Shown: positions 31,436-32,792 of the stretch, piece after piece
How positions within the stretch are numbered: the stretch's first letter is position 1
Layout of the letters: the number at the start of each line of letters is the position of its first letter
Origin: an uncultured Candidatus Saccharibacteria bacterium
GTDB lineage: Bacteria > Patescibacteriota > Saccharimonadia > Saccharimonadales > Saccharimonadaceae
Reading direction: 5' to 3'
DNA length: 32,792 bases
Assembly (NCBI GenBank): GCA_937935245.1
Contig: CALGXX010000013.1
Location: 1 to 32,792 of the forward strand
Notes under the pieces: generated by a model
Seen by the model: only the letters and a program-made list of their open reading frames with translations
Databases searched by the model: none
What the model was told of the DNA's origin: nothing
Translations under genes and position numbers: made by a program

Positions 31436-31873
31436 TCAGTCTACAAGGGACTGTCGGGTCTCTTCCATGTAATCTACAAGAGGCTGCCTCGTCTCTTCCA
31501 TGTTGGCGACGTGTTTGCCGATAGATCTCACGACTATCATGATTGCCTCTTCTCTATCTTTATCGATAGTAAGAGTAGAGACGGTGCAAATCAAGCTTGA
31601 AAAAAGGTTGAGGTATTTTGACCCCAACTCTTTCTTAAGCTCGGCGAGTACTGCGCTAGAAGGTTGCTTGTCCTTAGGAAGACGGTTCATAAGGGATTCA
31701 ACCATCTTGAACCAAGCTTCAACACTGTTTGACGTCTGGGTTATTCGTTTCTTGCAGGCCCTTGAGGTGTGGTCTAGCGCGTAGGCCTCCTTGAGCTGCT
31801 CTTTGGCGTCTTCCCAAGCGGTCCGGGATCCGTTAAAATACGTCTCCAGTTGTTCAATGTAGTAGTCGTACAT
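31436..31873 (-). CDS. Hypothetical helical protein with duplicated C-terminal motif
   Basis: No family is recognised for this 145-residue protein. It is charged and predicted helical (IEQLETYFNGSRTAWEDAKEQLKEAY), with a hydrophobic patch near LFSSLICTVSTLTI. The end is a tandem duplication, MEETRQPLVDY then MEETRQSLVD, encoded by two 33-bp copies at 31439-31471 and 31472-31504. AAGGAG is well placed before the ATG. There is no signal peptide. The surrounding inverted repeats and the neighbouring coiled-coil gene, which is also an orphan, suggest accessory DNA downstream of tRNA-Leu. Confidence 0.65.
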   Translation of the reverse strand: MYDYYIEQLETYFNGSRTAWEDAKEQLKEAYALDHTSRACKKRITQTSNSVEAWFKMVESLMNRLPKDKQPSSAVLAELKKELGSKYLNLFSSLICTVSTLTIDKDREEAIMIVVRSIGKHVANMEETRQPLVDYMEETRQSLVD

Positions 31874-32211
31874 TGAACACTCCTTTCACTTTCTCATCTG
31901 CAGAATTGCGGTTGTTCTTTAACAACACAAGATGAGATCTTATCTCTCTTATGGTGGTTTTAAAAAAAGAAATAAAAACTCATCTTGTGTTCGATTGCCT
32001 GTCAAAGTTCACTTTCGGACAGGGAATTACTCAACTTGTCAACAAAAACTAATCTATACACTATCACTAATAGCTCAAAATGTCAATACGAATAACAAAT
32101 AACTTCCAAAACCAAAAGAAATAGCCCGCCAAGAGACCTCTGGCCGAGACCAGAGGTCTCAAGGCTGAACTATTTCTTAGGCGGGCTTGTTAGCCCTTTG
32201 TAATGACGTAG
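31874..32211. other. 338-bp gene-free region rich in inverted repeats
   Basis: It holds AACACAAGATGAG (31924-31936) with a perfect inverted copy at 31979-31991, and the right arm CGATTGCCTGTCA (31992-32004). CTGTC/GACAG hairpins follow at 32000-32023. TTGACA occurs three times on the minus strand (32086-32081, 32042-32037, 32005-32000); the first has TAGTGT 17 nt on and may be the promoter for the 31436-31873 gene. That would give a long structured leader. The remainder holds the hairpin at 32123-32187. Confidence 0.55.
32116..32187. terminator. Strong hairpin after the coiled-coil gene
   Basis: GAGACCTCTGG (32133-32143) pairs perfectly with CCAGAGGTCTC (32150-32160). Outer pairings AGCCCGCC (32123-32130)/GGCGGGCT (32180-32187) and AAGAAATAG (32116-32124)/CTATTTCTT (32170-32178) overlap and cross, so they are alternatives or a pseudoknot. 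It likely ends the coiled-coil transcript on the minus strand. Confidence 0.6.
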
Positions 32212-32792
32212 TCATTCACGTGAGTCTTCAGATGATAACCTGTTGATTACCATCTTGAGTTTTTCTCGAGGATCGGCAATCTCGGTCGCTTCATCGAGAT
32301 TCTTGAGAACGTTTTCAAGACTTGCAGCTTGCTCTTTAGCATCGGCACGCAAGCCTCGGGACCACTCAAGGTCCATCTTGGCTTCTTTGAGTTCCTTGCG
32401 GAGCTCATCATTCTGCTCCTGAAGCTCATTACGCTCAATGAGACGTCTCACAGATATTATACGTGCTGTGTTGAGCTTGCTTTGGAGATCGTCGCGCTCG
32501 CTTTGGAGACCGTCGCGTTGACGCTTGGTCTCATTGAGCTGGTCTCGAGTTTGAACAAGCGCATCATCCGTCTCGCAGAGCCAGTCTTTAACCTGTTCGA
32601 GTTTGTCCTCGGTTGCGTCAAGACTGTCTTGAAGAGCCTCGGCATTTTTCTTCGCCTGACAAAAACCATTTCGAATGCTCTCGATCGCATAACCGGCCGA
32701 GACGAGTTCGTCTCGAGTGTCCTCGAGCCTCTGCTTTGTTGCATCGAGCTCCTTTTGGAGCTTGGCTTCGTCGCACACAACGCTTTCGAAAT
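32212..32792 (-). CDS. Long coiled-coil protein, 5' end outside the window
   Basis: The frame is open to the window edge, so the GTG at 32778 need not be the start. About 190 residues are visible, almost all heptad-rich (LQKELDATKQRLEDTRDEL, LNETKRQRDGLQSERDDLQ and LQEQNDELRKELKEAKMDL), ending PREKLKMVINRLSSEDSRE. Only three Cys are present and there are no membrane helices in this part. Long coiled coils serve as structural or tethering proteins, but nothing here identifies a role. It is probably a neighbour of the 31436-31873 orphan in the same accessory region. Confidence 0.7.
   Translation of the reverse strand, partial: FESVVCDEAKLQKELDATKQRLEDTRDELVSAGYAIESIRNGFCQAKKNAEALQDSLDATEDKLEQVKDWLCETDDALVQTRDQLNETKRQRDGLQSERDDLQSKLNTARIISVRRLIERNELQEQNDELRKELKEAKMDLEWSRGLRADAKEQAASLENVLKNLDEATEIADPREKLKMVINRLSSEDSRE

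Noticed and set aside
31382..32004. Insertion sequence with terminal inverted repeats
   Set aside because: The enclosed protein has no transposase motif and no flanking target duplication is visible; kept only as a repeat finding.
32133..32160. Engineered cassette, because the hairpin contains GAGACC/GGTCTC restriction sites
   Set aside because: The sites follow from a perfect natural-looking stem and no vector sequence is nearby.

Overview
The window reads as two unrelated bacterial genomes joined near base 10,900. The left third (1 to about 10,870) looks like a Bacteroidales genome, most likely Prevotella. It carries a PF14121-type putative porin, MenA, a DUF4468 protein, UvrB, a BamD-like lipoprotein, the Bacteroidetes form of RNA polymerase omega and a DUF4293 protein. 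Start codons there lack Shine-Dalgarno sequences, and the visible promoters carry the Bacteroidetes -7 box TAnnTTTG. The right two thirds (about 10,945 to the end) look like a small-genome Patescibacterium, most likely an oral Saccharibacterium (TM7). TGA is an ordinary stop there, which argues against SR1/Gracilibacteria. That side has sigma70-type TTGACA/TATAAT promoters, strong AGGAGG sites on some genes and apparently leaderless starts on others. The species names are inferences from protein and signal style; no search was run.

Left part: the end of a MATE exporter overlaps an HMA-AraC type regulator. A five-unit, 22-bp-periodic palindromic array follows. Then comes a leftward block of guanine deaminase, HD hydrolase, menA, porin, small membrane protein, DUF4468 protein and uvrB. 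Divergent from uvrB runs bamD-rpoZ-DUF4293, which ends in a clear terminator.

Right part: it opens inside a PIN-TRAM gene whose first half is missing, which places the join. A bifunctional penicillin-binding protein faces it. Next is the rightward operon tyrS, HAD phosphatase, recG, a metallo-phospholipase-like protein and rsmD. After these lie a DUF421 membrane protein, a small orphan protein, a GH13 glucosidase, a CsoR-family repressor/DUF4396 pair with its operator inside the promoter spacer, a three-tRNA cluster, slipin, rarA, a DUF2569-like protein and typA. The end holds tRNA-Val, a small Cys-rich ORF, a HAM1/RdgB-type NTP pyrophosphatase, and an FAD-linked oxidase bracketed by two inverted tRNA-Leu genes. 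Two orphan genes set in inverted-repeat-rich DNA close the window.

The most useful observations are the chimeric join, four starts with a -10 box exactly 6 nt before the start codon (leaderless mRNA), the self-regulated CsoR-family promoter, the zinc-phospholipase-like protein in a repair/translation operon, and the inverted tRNA-Leu/terminator duplication.
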